64,000 nt of DNA from Enterococcus ratti (GCF_001886195.1 NZ_JXLB01000008.1:59820-123819), one strand, 5' to 3'; counted from the stretch's first letter, positions 1-9,567 are shown. The notes: generated by a model from the letters alone, not told the origin. Numbers and translations are program-made.

Positions 1-7
1 CAAAAAG

Positions 8-408
8 GTGATGAAATCCAAGGATAGTTTTACAAAACAACAAATCAATGAATTTTTAAAGGCTTTTTACACTTTTGAAAATTATGGAGATAATTTCTCA
101 AGCTATGAACTTTTTTTATCAAAAAAAATGAAACATACGGAAAAAAAAGCGTGTTACAAAAGAAGTTTATTCCCCAATTATTTAAGTATTCTTTATTTGT
201 TAAAAGTAAGAATTATATTTATTTCATTAATAAGCAACAAATTGAAGTTATTTGTAAGGTAACTTACAAGATTGATTATATAAATCTAGAGGGGAAGACA
301 GTTGCTAAAAATATCGAAAAAGAAGCGGAGATGAAGCTTTTATATGTGTTCGATGCGTCAACTAGCTGCTTCTTAATTGAAAGTTATGAACAATTAGAAA
401 AGAGGTAA
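8..408 (+). pseudogene. Frameshifted small gene, function unknown
   Basis: Two overlapping frames (8-262 and 151-408) read as the two halves of one protein. The first begins at GTG/ATG after an AAAAAGG ribosome site and carries a FTKQQINEFLKAFYTFENYG-type segment. The second continues with a segment rich in Tyr, Ile and Lys and ends ...SYEQLEKR. A single frameshift around 150-185 would join them into roughly 130 residues. The style recalls small accessory proteins of conjugative elements, but I do not recognise the family. The window edge is close, so a longer gene upstream cannot be excluded. Confidence 0.4.
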
Positions 409-464
409 TTTAAAAGAATGATGTATGTTTAGAAACACTGATAAATAAAAAAGGATGTTTATCA

Positions 465-579
465 ATGGCAAGAGAAATTATACTAATTGATCACGTAAAA
501 AGACTAGAAATAGAAGAAGATCGCTTACCCATTTTCGAAGCGCTTACCTGCTGTGGGAACAGCGATTAAAAAAAAATAG
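465..579 (+). pseudogene. Very small decayed ORF after the frameshifted gene
   Basis: An ATG at 465 behind AAAAAGGATG opens a 34-codon frame starting MAREIILIDHVKRLEIEEDR and ending at TAA 567-569. Shifting frame near 541 gives the alternative tail RLPAVGTAIKKK and stop at 577-579, which looks more protein-like. A small gene with a recent frameshift is therefore likely. It lies 56 nt after the preceding broken gene and may have formed an operon with it. Function unknown. Confidence 0.3.
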
Positions 580-774
580 GAGAGAGTAAATAAAAGTTGA
601 AGATGATTTCTTGTTGCTAAATTAAGTCGTTGTTTAGCAAAAAAATTTAGTTAATAGAAAGGTAAAACAGATATTTTTAACCTCAAAAAAGTATTTTTTT
701 TGATTTTGTCATTTCTCAATACCCTAACTAAAATGTATTATAAATAGCGGCAGTAACTTTAAACTGAAAGAAAC

Positions 775-818
775 TGGAACAATCGTCAGAGAACAATCTG
801 ATGTTTGTTCCACTTTTT
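775..818 (+). terminator. Stem-loop terminator of a local repeat type
   Basis: GGAACAA at 776-782 pairs with TTGTTCC at 805-811, with an inner TCAGA/TCTGA pairing, followed by a T-rich run. A similar hairpin recurs after the small gene at 16.7 kb and, more loosely, downstream of metQ at 51.6 kb. The rest of 580-1009 holds only this and the next hairpin. Confidence 0.6.
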
Positions 819-874
819 TATCTTAGGAGTCTTTTAGACGGTACAAAAAGGAAAAAAGCTCTAGAATAGAAAAA

Positions 875-914
875 AGAAGGCTGACTTTGAGGCGTAAGGT
901 CAGTCTTCTTTTTT
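875..914 (-). terminator. Strong bidirectional terminator after gatD
   Basis: AGAAGGCTGACTT at 875-887 pairs, with G-T wobble, with AAGGTCAGTCTTCT at 897-910. It is flanked by T on the plus side and by A (T on the minus strand) on the other, so it can act in both directions. It lies about 100 nt beyond the stop of gatD. Confidence 0.7.
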
Positions 915-1009
915 AGAAGGGTTATTGTTTCATTTTCGTACGAAAAATTTTTGGGAGATATTGGTTTTTGAGTGTTAATCTAGTCTATTAAATTTCAATG
1001 TTTTTTATG

Positions 1010-1702
1010 CTAACTTTTTTGTTGGATAGATAACGTTAGTTCTGTACCATGACGTTGTTGAAATGCTAGGCGGATCAAGCGTTCTGCTAGATGTTCATTT
1101 CTTGCAAGAATGGGTCCATGGAAATAAGAGCCAAAAACATTTTTGTAGATAACACCTTCCGTCTGATCTTCACCGTTGTTTCCTTGTCCTTGAATTATTT
1201 TTCCAAGAGGGCGTTCACCTTTACCTAAAAATGTACGTCCATTATGGTTTTCAAAACCATAATAGGTTTCATTGAATTCTTCGTTATAAATGACGACTTC
1301 CCCAATAAAACGATTGTTTGCTTGACTTAAAGTATAATGATCTAAGGCACTGATTCCTTTAATTTTTTCGCCATTTGCTCCCACGTAGTAGTGTCCTAAA
1401 AGCTGATATCCTCCACAGATTGCTAACATCACACCATTGTTTTCGATGTAGTTTGTGAGTGCTTCTTTTTTTTCTTGAATGTCTTTTGAAATAATCATTT
1501 GCTCGAAATCTTGCCCTCCGCCAAAGAAGACTAAATCATATTTGTTTTCTTCAAAAGGTTCGTAGAGACTAATAATTTTTGTATGACAAGTAATTCCTAA
1601 TTTTTTAGCAGCATATTGAAGCATCAATAAATTACCGTTATCTCCGTAAGTGTTCATCAAGTTACCGTAGAGGTGTGCAATATTCAATTCATAGTTAGGC
1701 AT
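1010..1702 (-). CDS. gatD: Lipid II isoglutaminyl synthase, glutaminase subunit GatD
   Basis: This is the glutamine amidotransferase half of the MurT-GatD complex, which amidates D-Glu of lipid II to D-isoglutamine in the cytoplasm before export. The 230-residue protein is a CobB/CobQ-like class I amidotransferase. The nucleophile elbow is AICGGYQ with Cys96, and the catalytic His lies in YFHGP near residue 195. An NxHNGRT segment near 152-157 is typical of GatD. Its ATG overlaps the 3' end of murT by 8 nt, so the pair is translationally coupled. In firmicutes the pair is generally important for peptidoglycan cross-linking and beta-lactam tolerance. The frame is intact and the length is normal. 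Confidence 0.93.
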   Translation of the reverse strand: MPNYELNIAHLYGNLMNTYGDNGNLLMLQYAAKKLGITCHTKIISLYEPFEENKYDLVFFGGGQDFEQMIISKDIQEKKEALTNYIENNGVMLAICGGYQLLGHYYVGANGEKIKGISALDHYTLSQANNRFIGEVVIYNEEFNETYYGFENHNGRTFLGKGERPLGKIIQGQGNNGEDQTEGVIYKNVFGSYFHGPILARNEHLAERLIRLAFQQRHGTELTLSIQQKS

Positions 1703-3047
1703 GATTCATCCCTCCTTTGATAAATCCTTGGTTGGCCAATTCTTTTCGCAATTGAAGAACAGCCGTATAGGTTGCTAGAATATAGACATGTTCAGTTGGT
1801 AATTGTTTTATATTTTTGATTGCCTCATTTATTTCTTTAGTTTCAATTAATTTGTCCTCAGAAATACCTGCTACTTTTAGTCTTAAAGTCATATCTGTGT
1901 GGCGATCACCGCCAGATATGACAGCAGGGATGTTCATATCTGCAAAGTGTTCAAAATTGCCATCCCAAATCCAACTGACATCGATACCATCCGCATAATT
2001 TGCATTTAATAAAGCAACTAGAGAAAATGGATAAGGAGCTAAACCGATCATATCAATTACTTGATTGATGCCGACAGGATTTTTAACAAGTATTAACGTA
2101 CATTTTTTTCCATTAATATTAATGATTTCTTGTCGTCCAAAGACTTTTTCATCATAGCCTAAGCCTTGTTTAATTTTTTCAGGTGCGACGTTAAAATATT
2201 CGGCTACAGCGGTGGCTGCTAGTGCATTATACACATTATACATACCCCCAACTTCAATACCATATTCATAACCATCAATAATAAAATTAGCTGAGACGTT
2301 ATCTATGTGCACCATATTTGTTAAGCAATAGTCGAGTTTAGGACGTTTGAAGTCACAATTTGGACAATAGTATTTTCCTAAGTTTGCATAAGTAATCATC
2401 TTGTAATGTAAAATATGATGACAGTTTGGACATAAGACACCATCAGTATTGTAGTGTGCTAGTTGTTCTTGATCTTTTTTATGGTTAAAACCATAATATT
2501 TACGAGGATTGACTGTTTTAACAGAATTGAAGATGGGAGAATCACCATTACTTATAATGGTAGCATTTGGTGATTTGGCGGCACCGTCTACAATCATTTT
2601 GTACGTAGTGTAAATTTCGCCATAGCGATCCATTTGATCACGAAAAATATTTGTAAATAAAAATAGCTCAGGCTTCATATATTCAGTTACTTTGCTTAAA
2701 CTTGCTTCATCAATTTCTAAAACAGCAAACTTTTTTTGTCCTTTTTTGGGTTTTGCTTGTAAAAACGTAGAGACAATGCCTTGAACCATGTTTGCCCCCG
2801 TTGGGTTTGTTAAAACTTCGTCGAATTGTTGGCGCAATATATTAACTGTTAAAGCAGTCGTAAGTGTTTTTCCGTTTGTTCCTGTAACGACGACTACTTG
2901 ATAATCTTTAGCTAAGCTGTCTAAAATGTGTGGATCAATTTTAAGCGCAAGTTTACCGGGTAAACTTGATCCTCCTTTAAAGAAGGTTTTTAATGCCCAT
3001 TGTGATGTTTTTCCAATAGTAATCGCAAATTGACTGCGTATCCCCAT
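1695..3047 (-). CDS. murT: Lipid II isoglutaminyl synthase, Mur-ligase subunit MurT
   Basis: MurT activates the lipid II D-Glu carboxylate with ATP and accepts ammonia from GatD. The 450-residue frame has the Mur-ligase P-loop VTGTNGKT near residue 55, a four-cysteine ribbon (CPNCHH...CPNCDF) characteristic of MurT, and the C-terminal DUF1727 region. I place the start at the ATG at 3047. The minus strand shows GGAGG seven nucleotides before it, and the protein then begins MGIRSQFAI as in relatives. A longer frame from 3089 lacks a ribosome site. A minus-strand TATGAT about 60 nt upstream may be the -10 of a gatD-murT promoter. Confidence 0.93.
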   Translation of the reverse strand: MGIRSQFAITIGKTSQWALKTFFKGGSSLPGKLALKIDPHILDSLAKDYQVVVVTGTNGKTLTTALTVNILRQQFDEVLTNPTGANMVQGIVSTFLQAKPKKGQKKFAVLEIDEASLSKVTEYMKPELFLFTNIFRDQMDRYGEIYTTYKMIVDGAAKSPNATIISNGDSPIFNSVKTVNPRKYYGFNHKKDQEQLAHYNTDGVLCPNCHHILHYKMITYANLGKYYCPNCDFKRPKLDYCLTNMVHIDNVSANFIIDGYEYGIEVGGMYNVYNALAATAVAEYFNVAPEKIKQGLGYDEKVFGRQEIININGKKCTLILVKNPVGINQVIDMIGLAPYPFSLVALLNANYADGIDVSWIWDGNFEHFADMNIPAVISGGDRHTDMTLRLKVAGISEDKLIETKEINEAIKNIKQLPTEHVYILATYTAVLQLRKELANQGFIKGGMNHA

Positions 3048-3243
3048 TATGTAACCTCCATAAAATGTTTTAACGATGAGTAAATTCAATTAATCATACC
3101 ATATGTTCAAAAAAAGGTTAAATTGCTTTTCCTTTTTTTAAGAATTGGTTATGATAACTTGAATCATACGAATAAAAAATAAAGTGAAGCATCGCATTCA
3201 CTACGAAAATGGATAAAAATAAATAGTGTTTTTTTATAGAATC

Positions 3244-3309
3244 AAAAACAGAACAAGCAAGAAAATATTTGGAATCTTAAAATAGATAATAATTTCCCTT
3301 GCTCGTTCT
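3244..3309 (-). terminator. Terminator after ktrB
   Basis: AGAACAAGCAAG at 3250-3261 pairs with CTTGCTCGTTCT at 3298-3309 (one G-T). Read on the minus strand, the stem is followed by GTTTTTG. It lies 40 nt past the ktrB stop. The loop is long (about 36 nt), so it is less certain than others here. Confidence 0.5.
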
Positions 3310-3349
3310 CCCTGTTTATTCTTTTATCAAGTTTTATGTGGCTGGAAAA

Positions 3350-4750
3350 TTAGCCGATAATAATTTTTTCTGTAGGGTATTCATAACCTAAGTCGCGTGT
3401 TTCTTTAGGAATAAAAAGCATTAGAGTGTAAAGCATGCCTATGCGCCCAATGAACATGAGAGCGGCGATGGTGATTTTTCCGATTATGGATAAGTCTCCG
3501 GTAATGCCTAACGATAGACCAGTTGTTCCAAATGCTGAAGTGACTTCAACGATGATTGCAATCAAAGGCTGTTTTTCTGTGGCGGATAAGAAGACGATAC
3601 AAAAAAAGCACATTCCTAGTGACAACATAAAGACGACGACTGATTTGCGTACATCGTCGTTATCGATTCTACGACCAAAAACATTGATATTATCTTCACT
3701 TTTAAGAAATGAGTATAAATAAAGACCGATAATAGCTACGGTAGTGGTACGAATACCACCACCTACAGAGCTAGGACTACATCCAATAAACATTAACAAC
3801 GAAAAGACGATCAATGTAGTAATTTGAAAATCTCCCAAATCGTGGATCTGAAGACCTGCATTTCTTGTCGTTATAGAGTAAAACATTGAATTAATCCATT
3901 TGATGCTTAAACTAGAGCCTTGAAAAAGATGGTCTTTTTCAAGTAAAAAAATCAAAAAGGTTCCACCTACAAATAAAATAATAAATGCTAATACAGCTAA
4001 TTTTGTAAACAGCGAAAAGCGAAACGGCAATTTTACTTTTGAACGTTTATACAAAAGCCATTCACGAAATTCCATTAATACAGGAAAACCAATGCCACCA
4101 ATAAAAATTAAGAACATGATTGTAAGCAAAAAGAAGTAATCGTGCGCAAAAGGCTTGATTGAATGACCTGTGACGTCAAATCCAGAATTGGTAACTGCAG
4201 ATATCGATTGATAAAAACCGTAAAAAATGGCGTCACGCCAATGGTCAAAATAACCTCGATAATAGAAATAAATCGAAAAGAAAGCACCAAAAATGATTTG
4301 AAACCATAATAAAATAACAAAAGTGATACGGATGAGGCGGACAATTCCAGACAATCTTGGTTGATTCATATCTGCCATAATTAACTGTCGCTGTCTTAAA
4401 GTAATTCTACGTTTGGAAAAAATAATAAAAGCAGTTGAGATCATCATGATCCCTAATCCGCCGACTTGAAACAGTATTTCAAGTAAGATTATTCCTCGAT
4501 CGTTGAAAATTGAATGGATATCAAAAGTAGATAATCCGGTCACGCTGACTGTGCTAATTGCCATAAAAAGCATATCTATAAAAGAAACGTGGCTGTTGGG
4601 GTTACGAAAAAAAGGGAGATACAGTAGACCTAAAGAGAAAATGGTCATAATAATATAGTAAAAAACTATGATTTGAATTGAAGAAAAATGAGTAGAAGCA
4701 TATTGTTCACTTCGTCGTTTTAACCGACGGACTAAAAGATTTAATTTCAA
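3350..4750 (-). CDS. ktrB: Trk/Ktr-type potassium uptake membrane subunit
   Basis: This is the K+-translocating subunit of a Ktr/Trk system. The 466-residue polytopic protein shows the four degenerate pore loops of the SKT superfamily: VSVTGLSTFD near 67, AVTNSGFDVTG near 185, TTRNAGLQ near 293 and SAFGTTGLSLG near 408. Each has the filter glycine, so the pore looks functional. The partner KtrA is not in this window. The start is a TTG at 4748-4750 preceded by GGGAGGATG at a proper 8-nt distance; no in-frame ATG is better placed. Potassium uptake matters if the organism is Melissococcus, which needs a high K+ to Na+ ratio; that link is inference. Confidence 0.88.
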   Translation of the reverse strand: MKLNLLVRRLKRRSEQYASTHFSSIQIIVFYYIIMTIFSLGLLYLPFFRNPNSHVSFIDMLFMAISTVSVTGLSTFDIHSIFNDRGIILLEILFQVGGLGIMMISTAFIIFSKRRITLRQRQLIMADMNQPRLSGIVRLIRITFVILLWFQIIFGAFFSIYFYYRGYFDHWRDAIFYGFYQSISAVTNSGFDVTGHSIKPFAHDYFFLLTIMFLIFIGGIGFPVLMEFREWLLYKRSKVKLPFRFSLFTKLAVLAFIILFVGGTFLIFLLEKDHLFQGSSLSIKWINSMFYSITTRNAGLQIHDLGDFQITTLIVFSLLMFIGCSPSSVGGGIRTTTVAIIGLYLYSFLKSEDNINVFGRRIDNDDVRKSVVVFMLSLGMCFFCIVFLSATEKQPLIAIIVEVTSAFGTTGLSLGITGDLSIIGKITIAALMFIGRIGMLYTLMLFIPKETRDLGYEYPTEKIIIG

Positions 4751-5193
4751 AAAAACATCCTCCCGTTTAACATCCTCCTTTTAGTATACCGAGGATATAA
4801 ATAATACTCAAAGGAATTTTAAATATAATCAATGTTTTCTTTTAAATTAGAAGTCAAATAGTTTATAATGTGCAATAACTTTCTGTATAAAATAGAAAGA
4901 ATCAAAATTGACGTTGTAAACTGTCAATCTGCCGACTTTTAGTAGTTAGTGATCCTTCCTTTATCCAGTACAAATGCTAGCTCATCAAAAAAAGAGCCAT
5001 CTAGTTAAAATTCAATGACTGAGGACTATTATAAAATTTTCAAAAAAACATAAGAAAAAAATAAGATATGTTAAGTATAATGAAGTATGGATGTAAAAAT
5101 GATAAAAGTTAGACGAAAGTATTTTGTTAAATAGAAACTCTTAATGCTAATTTAAGTAACAAAAGAAAAGAATAAAAAAATAAAGGAAGAGAT
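4751..5193. other. Intergenic region between divergent ktrB and the Ser/Thr-rich gene
   Basis: No gene is seen here. It must hold the promoter of ktrB on the minus strand and that of the plus-strand gene at 5194. A TATAAT at 5076-5081 is a possible -10 for the latter, but no good -35 lies 17 nt upstream. Confidence 0.4.
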
Positions 5194-5685
5194 ATGATGC
5201 GAAAAGTAGCACCTATTTTGAAACCAATAGCGGTCTTAACTATTTCAACAATTGTTGCTACTGCGACAGGCGTTGTCAACAGTTCGAGTTATCGTACGCC
5301 TAGTTCAAGCACTGTAGAAGAAACAGCGCCAACAGATATGATGTCTCATCCACTGTCGTCTGAAATTATGGATGATTCAAGTGCGTTGTCAAGTGCATGG
5401 AAAGAAAGCACCGACTCAATGACTGAAAATACGTCTTCTATTGATCCGTCAAACAATATAAAAGAAAATAATGACAAACAAGGAAAGCAGACTTCAGAAA
5501 CTACTAACACAAATGAACGAAGTGGTAAAAATAATTCGAATACAACGACAAGTGTATCCTCACCACCAAGTAGTACGACATCTGATATCCAAAAACAAGA
5601 CACAGGTACAACTACAGGAACTTTATCAACGCAAGATTCGACAGGAACACAAATGTATAATCAACAAGCAGGTGATTCACAATGA
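5194..5685 (+). CDS. Exported Ser/Thr-rich low-complexity protein
   Basis: The 163-residue protein begins with a basic tail and a hydrophobic segment (about residues 9-27) that can act as a signal or anchor. The rest is almost only Ser, Thr, Asn, Gln and acidic residues, with SSSTT-type runs and no cysteine. There is no LPxTG motif. It resembles the disordered stalk of a surface protein or a secreted linker rather than an enzyme. The start ATG follows AAGGAAGAG. Its stop overlaps the next ATG (ATGA), so it is coupled to the downstream membrane protein. Function unknown. Confidence 0.7.
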   Translation: MMRKVAPILKPIAVLTISTIVATATGVVNSSSYRTPSSSTVEETAPTDMMSHPLSSEIMDDSSALSSAWKESTDSMTENTSSIDPSNNIKENNDKQGKQTSETTNTNERSGKNNSNTTTSVSSPPSSTTSDIQKQDTGTTTGTLSTQDSTGTQMYNQQAGDSQ

Positions 5686-6461
5686 CCTTTTTATTAGATA
5701 TTATCAATAGTGTCCATAAATTTTTAGGTTACCTAGATATTAGCCCTAAATATTTAAACCGTGGCTATACCATTTTAAGTGTCATTCCCACAATTTATTT
5801 GTTACGGATTGTTTATGGGCTTTGGAAAAATCAAAATTATTTACAATTTTTCTTGTATAGTATTGTTTTTGTGATATTAGTCTATTTTATTATTTTAAAT
5901 GTATTTTATTATTTTTTTGATAAGAATACAAAAGCAGACGTTACCCAGTTATTTGTTAAGTATTTACCTGATGAAGCATTTAATATTCAAGTTGAAGAAG
6001 TTGCTAGCGTTAATAATGAAATTATTGATACAGTCAACACAAAAGAAATGAATGTGTCTTATGTGGAAGATTATCAATTAAAATTAGCTGAAAATATGCG
6101 CTATCTTATTGAAAATGGTGATATAAAAGTGAACAATTTAGGTAGAATGGATGGCTACCTTGTGGATCGTCATACGCTTTATCCTTATTATTATGTCAAA
6201 AAAATTTCAGAAAAAGAATATACATTGAGTATTGGAAAAAGTTATTTGGATTTAACAGTAGTAGGGAAAATCTTGACAGCTTCATCAGAAGAAAAAGTAG
6301 AACCCATTGGCTTATTTATTGTAGGCGGAGATTTTGTCAAGGATGGCTTAAGATATCATGAACCTTACCGTTTGAAACTAATTGTAAAAAAAATGCAGCC
6401 TAAAGAAGATACTTCAATGGTTTATAGTCGAAGCCAGCGGAGAAAACGTTCAAGAAGATAG
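5682..6461 (+). CDS. Membrane protein of unknown function
   Basis: The 259-residue protein has two or three N-terminal membrane segments (about residues 25-45 and 55-80), followed by a soluble domain of about 160 residues with mixed beta strands and a very basic tail (SRSQRRKRSRR). This layout is found in an uncharacterised family of lactic acid bacteria (possibly DUF6681; I cannot confirm it). It is translationally coupled to the Ser/Thr-rich gene and precedes a signal peptidase gene. A role in envelope protein handling is possible but is only inferred from context. Confidence 0.75.
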   Translation: MTFLLDIINSVHKFLGYLDISPKYLNRGYTILSVIPTIYLLRIVYGLWKNQNYLQFFLYSIVFVILVYFIILNVFYYFFDKNTKADVTQLFVKYLPDEAFNIQVEEVASVNNEIIDTVNTKEMNVSYVEDYQLKLAENMRYLIENGDIKVNNLGRMDGYLVDRHTLYPYYYVKKISEKEYTLSIGKSYLDLTVVGKILTASSEEKVEPIGLFIVGGDFVKDGLRYHEPYRLKLIVKKMQPKEDTSMVYSRSQRRKRSRR

Positions 6462-6606
6462 AAGACTATTTTATATTCGATAAAATATAATCTCAAAGAT
6501 GAATCATACTTATTCTTTCTTTTAGTTTCTAAAAAAGGTAAAATAAAAAAGAACAATGAAAAAAAGAATTGAAACAATAAGAAAAAGCAAATGTAGGAGG
6601 TAGCGT

Positions 6607-7176
6607 GTGAAAGATTTTTTTAAAAATTGGGGTATTTTAATTATCGTGTTACTAACGATTTTATTGGCACGTGTGTATGTATTTACTCCAGTTACTGTAA
6701 ACGGTCATTCAATGGATCCAACATTAAGGGATGGACAGCGATTGATTTCATCAAAAATTTCAAAATATGAACGTTTTGACATTATCACGACTAAAGAGCC
6801 GGGGGACGAGGAGCGGATGATTGTTAAACGGATCATTGGTATGCCGGGAGATACTGTGAAAATAGAAAATGATCAGTTAACGATTAACGGTAAAAAATAT
6901 AATGAACCTTACTTAGATGAATTTAAAAAAGAATTTTCAAAAGATAAGCTAAAGAATGAATATTCTTATAGCGAAGCCTTTCAAGCTCAAGCAGAAAATT
7001 CACAACATTTTACTAATGATTTTGAATTCGTTGTTCCAAAAGGAAAATATTTAGTTTTGGGAGACAATCGTTTGATTTCAAAGGATAGTCGAATATTTGG
7101 CTTAGTTGATAAAGATATGATTCAAGGAAAAGTCGTATTCCGTTATTGGCCATTGAATGAAATCAAAATCATTTGA
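6607..7176 (+). CDS. lepB: Signal peptidase I
   Basis: This is a type I signal peptidase that cleaves signal peptides of exported proteins at the outer face of the membrane. The 189-residue protein has one N-terminal membrane segment (about 7-24). The catalytic Ser35 lies in NGHSMDPTL and the general base Lys74 in VKRIIGMPGD. The conserved GDNR box is near 152, continuing LISKDSR where many enzymes have SxDSR. The start is GTG at 6607 after GTAGGAGG, spaced 8 nt. It lies 145 nt after the membrane-protein gene. It is followed at once by a strong terminator. Confidence 0.92.
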   Translation: MKDFFKNWGILIIVLLTILLARVYVFTPVTVNGHSMDPTLRDGQRLISSKISKYERFDIITTKEPGDEERMIVKRIIGMPGDTVKIENDQLTINGKKYNEPYLDEFKKEFSKDKLKNEYSYSEAFQAQAENSQHFTNDFEFVVPKGKYLVLGDNRLISKDSRIFGLVDKDMIQGKVVFRYWPLNEIKII

Positions 7177-7200
7177 TTTAATAAAGAAAAGCACAAGACA

Positions 7201-7240
7201 AATACCCATGAGGAACATAGTCCTCATGGGTATTTATTCT
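7201..7240 (+). terminator. Rho-independent terminator after lepB
   Basis: ATACCCATGAGG at 7202-7213 pairs perfectly with CCTCATGGGTAT at 7221-7232 around a 7-nt loop, followed by TTATTCT. The remainder of the gap to 7603 is AT-rich, with a possible TATAAT at 7471 and the cre-like site listed next. Confidence 0.8.
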
Positions 7241-7509
7241 AATATGTTTAGCGATACTTTTCTATTTTTTTGCAGAAGAAAAAGTAATTGAGCGATTTGC
7301 CTGTAGGAGATACCTAGATAGATCACTTTCTTATATTCTCAATAATAAAAGTCAACACATTAAAAATTAGTTTTTTGTTTACAGATGGACTTTTGAACTC
7401 TATTTTCTGAGTAGTTTTTATTTTATAGCATATTTATAAAATAAAATAGTTAAGTATATTTTTGGAGAAATATAATGTTTAAATTTATGAAAATGTTGTA
7501 TCATCGCAA

Positions 7510-7523
7510 TGTAAACGCTTACT
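7510..7523 (+). promoter_or_regulatory. cre-like CcpA operator
   Basis: TGTAAACGCTTACT matches the catabolite-responsive consensus TGWAANCGNTNWCA at all but the last fixed position. It lies about 80 nt upstream of the secreted-protein pseudogene at 7604 and 34 nt after a TATAAT, a position suited to repression by CcpA. No experiment supports binding. Confidence 0.5.
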
Positions 7524-7603
7524 AAAATTAGTGAATAGAGAAGAACAAATTAATAAGGGGATGCCACATAAATGATTAAACAAACTAATTGGAGGAAAGT
7601 GAC

Positions 7604-8335
7604 ATGAATATAAAAAAACTGTCGTTGTTATCTGTAACAATTTTTATCTTAACAGCTGTCTCTGTTTTGCCTGTTGTAAAATTAAGTGAAGATGTTTTTG
7701 CTGATGAAACGACAACAAAAGTTACGGCGAGTAATAGTTTACATCAATCTAAGTTATTCAAACATGTAATTGCACAAAAAGTACTTCAAACGAATGTCAA
7801 TGTTTTTTACGACGGAGCGACTAAAATCAGTCAGTTGCTGGATAAAAATATGAATGTATTAGCTGCTGAAATCTCAAATAGCAAAACATTAGAAACGATA
7901 GCTGTTACGAAAACTGATACAGAAGTTATTGTTGAGAAAACAACGAAAGGATATAACGGAGAATATAAAGTGAAGACAGAACATTTTCCATTAGCTACTA
8001 TTAAGGAGAGTGAAAACATTGGTATTAATCCAATGAATCACTATACGGCTTGAAAATATACGAATATTGCGGTAGGAGCAAAGCTTTTTGCATTTCTTAC
8101 TGATCTTTCAATAGGGGCTGTAGTTGCTTTTACAGCCGGCGTTTTTGGTATTACCTCAAAAGCAGCTGATTGGTTGCTTGGATATATGGGGGCAAAAGGG
8201 TTAAGTACTGGAGAAGCTCTTGCGGCTCATTAGATACAAGCGGTAACGGCTGGATTGGGTTATAGGTTCGTGAGGTTTGGAATGATTCGAAAACTGTCTT
8301 TATCGGAACACAACATAAAACAATGTGAGGAGTAA
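7604..8335 (+). pseudogene. Secreted hydrophobic-helix protein, interrupted by two in-frame stops
   Basis: The start is ATG at 7604 after TTGGAGG. A signal peptide (residues 1-33, ending VFADETT) leads a 149-residue frame that stops at TGA 8051-8053. The same frame then reads on through hydrophobic, glycine-rich sequence (FAFLTDLSIGAVVAFTAGVF, then a TSKAADWLLGYMGAKG segment) to a TAG at 8231-8233 and on to TAA at 8333-8335. That last stop overlaps the ATG of the next gene as TAATG. This coupling, and the coherent protein sequence after each stop, show that the original gene was about 243 residues. Both stops could be single G-to-A changes of Trp (TGG) codons. The product resembles a bacteriocin-like exported peptide with a companion membrane protein, but I do not recognise the family. 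Confidence 0.75.
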
Positions 8336-8718
8336 TGATGAAAAAATTGGATTCCAGATATATAATAGGTGTATTATGGATTGCACTGTTTATTTTAATA
8401 GGGATCATAGAATTTATTTGGAAAGGAAGTCGATCATTTACTTTTGATGAAATTTATTTTCGAGTGCCAATTATTGTTAGCGTTATGATTGAGATGATAC
8501 CAAGTGATAAAAATTGTGGAATGTTTCGTGTTCTTTTTCTTCTTTTTCTGAGTGATTATTTATTGCAAAAATTTTTCGATTTTTTAGAAATAGAAGTAAT
8601 AACTCTTACATTAATGCCTTACCTTATTATCTTGGGAATTCTTTTGATCATTTTCTCTGCGAGATTAATTGTAAAATCAAAGCAAGATATTTCTACACGT
8701 TCAAAAAAAGAGAAATAG
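8335..8718 (+). CDS. Small membrane protein coupled to the broken secreted gene
   Basis: The 127-residue protein has about four hydrophobic segments (roughly 9-28, 39-53, 60-80 and 86-107) and a basic tail ending RSKKEK. The start ATG overlaps the TAA of the upstream reading frame and follows GTGAGGAG. Small membrane proteins directly after exported bacteriocin-like genes are often immunity proteins; that role is a guess from position only. Its frame is intact although its partner is broken, which would fit retained immunity or recent decay. Confidence 0.6.
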   Translation: MMKKLDSRYIIGVLWIALFILIGIIEFIWKGSRSFTFDEIYFRVPIIVSVMIEMIPSDKNCGMFRVLFLLFLSDYLLQKFFDFLEIEVITLTLMPYLIILGILLIIFSARLIVKSKQDISTRSKKEK

Positions 8719-8726
8719 AGGAACTG

Positions 8727-8757
8727 GAGCTCAGAAAATTTTTTTCTGGGCTTTTTT
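8727..8757 (+). terminator. Terminator after the small membrane protein
   Basis: AGCTCAGAAAA from 8728 pairs with TTTTCTGGGCT ending near 8752 around a short T-rich loop, followed by TTTTTT. Confidence 0.7.
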
Positions 8758-9567
8758 GGGAAAAGGGCTACTTGGTTTTATGGAGGGATAGAAAAATAGA
8801 AGCATCTTGGTTCATAAATCATTTTTTTGTGATGAAATATATAATTTTATCCGAAGAAAAACCTACACGTTTGAGTTGAGTAACAAGTATTTAGTGAATT
8901 TACTATGAATTGATGACTTATCGCTTTCTTTTTATCAAAATCGATGATAAAAAAGAACCCATTTGGCGTGAGTATTGATTGCCATTTTTCTAAAATAAAT
9001 GGTGAGAATGTGTAAAAGGACGTGTGAAACTAAAATGATATCTACTTTGATATCCTCTGTGGTAGTCGTGGCATCTAATTGTATTAGGAAAACATTTTAT
9101 AGCATCAGGTTCTTTATTTTTTGCTTCGCAATTTCTAGCATAAATTTAGAAGAATCTGCAAGTAAAATCTGTTTAGAAATGATTGACTAAAAGAAAAAGA
9201 AACTATCCATCTGATAGAGTCAATTCTTTTAAGGAGAAGATAATTGACAGATCCGCTCTTCTTAAATGTTTTTTGCTCGTTTTGCTTTTTTATGTGTATC
9301 ATAATGGTTAGTAATGCGATCGACATTTCTGTCATAACGAAACTCTTTATCAAATAAATAAGATAAAATGAATGAAGCCTAACAAAAGAAATCATGAGGC
9401 TCAATCGTTTATTCGTTCATTTATTGAATTATACGTTTTAAACTCTGACAATCACAGTTGCGTTTTGCTCAAGGTGCTTGATTTTTTTGGCATGAAAATT
9501 CTGACTGTAAAAAAAATTGAAAATCAAGTATAATACCATAGGAACAAACTGGAAGGTGAATGAGGAG
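8758..9567. other. Long region without a convincing gene before tdk
   Basis: Short open frames exist on both strands (8999-9190 plus, 9135-9404 minus), but they lack ribosome sites and protein-like composition. Fragments such as NPFGVSIDCHF followed by scattered stops suggest an old, heavily decayed gene on the plus strand. The tdk promoter must lie near the right end. Confidence 0.35.

Noticed and set aside
8999..9404. Short open frames on both strands before tdk
   Set aside because: They overlap each other, have no ribosome sites and no protein-like composition; treated as non-coding or decayed.
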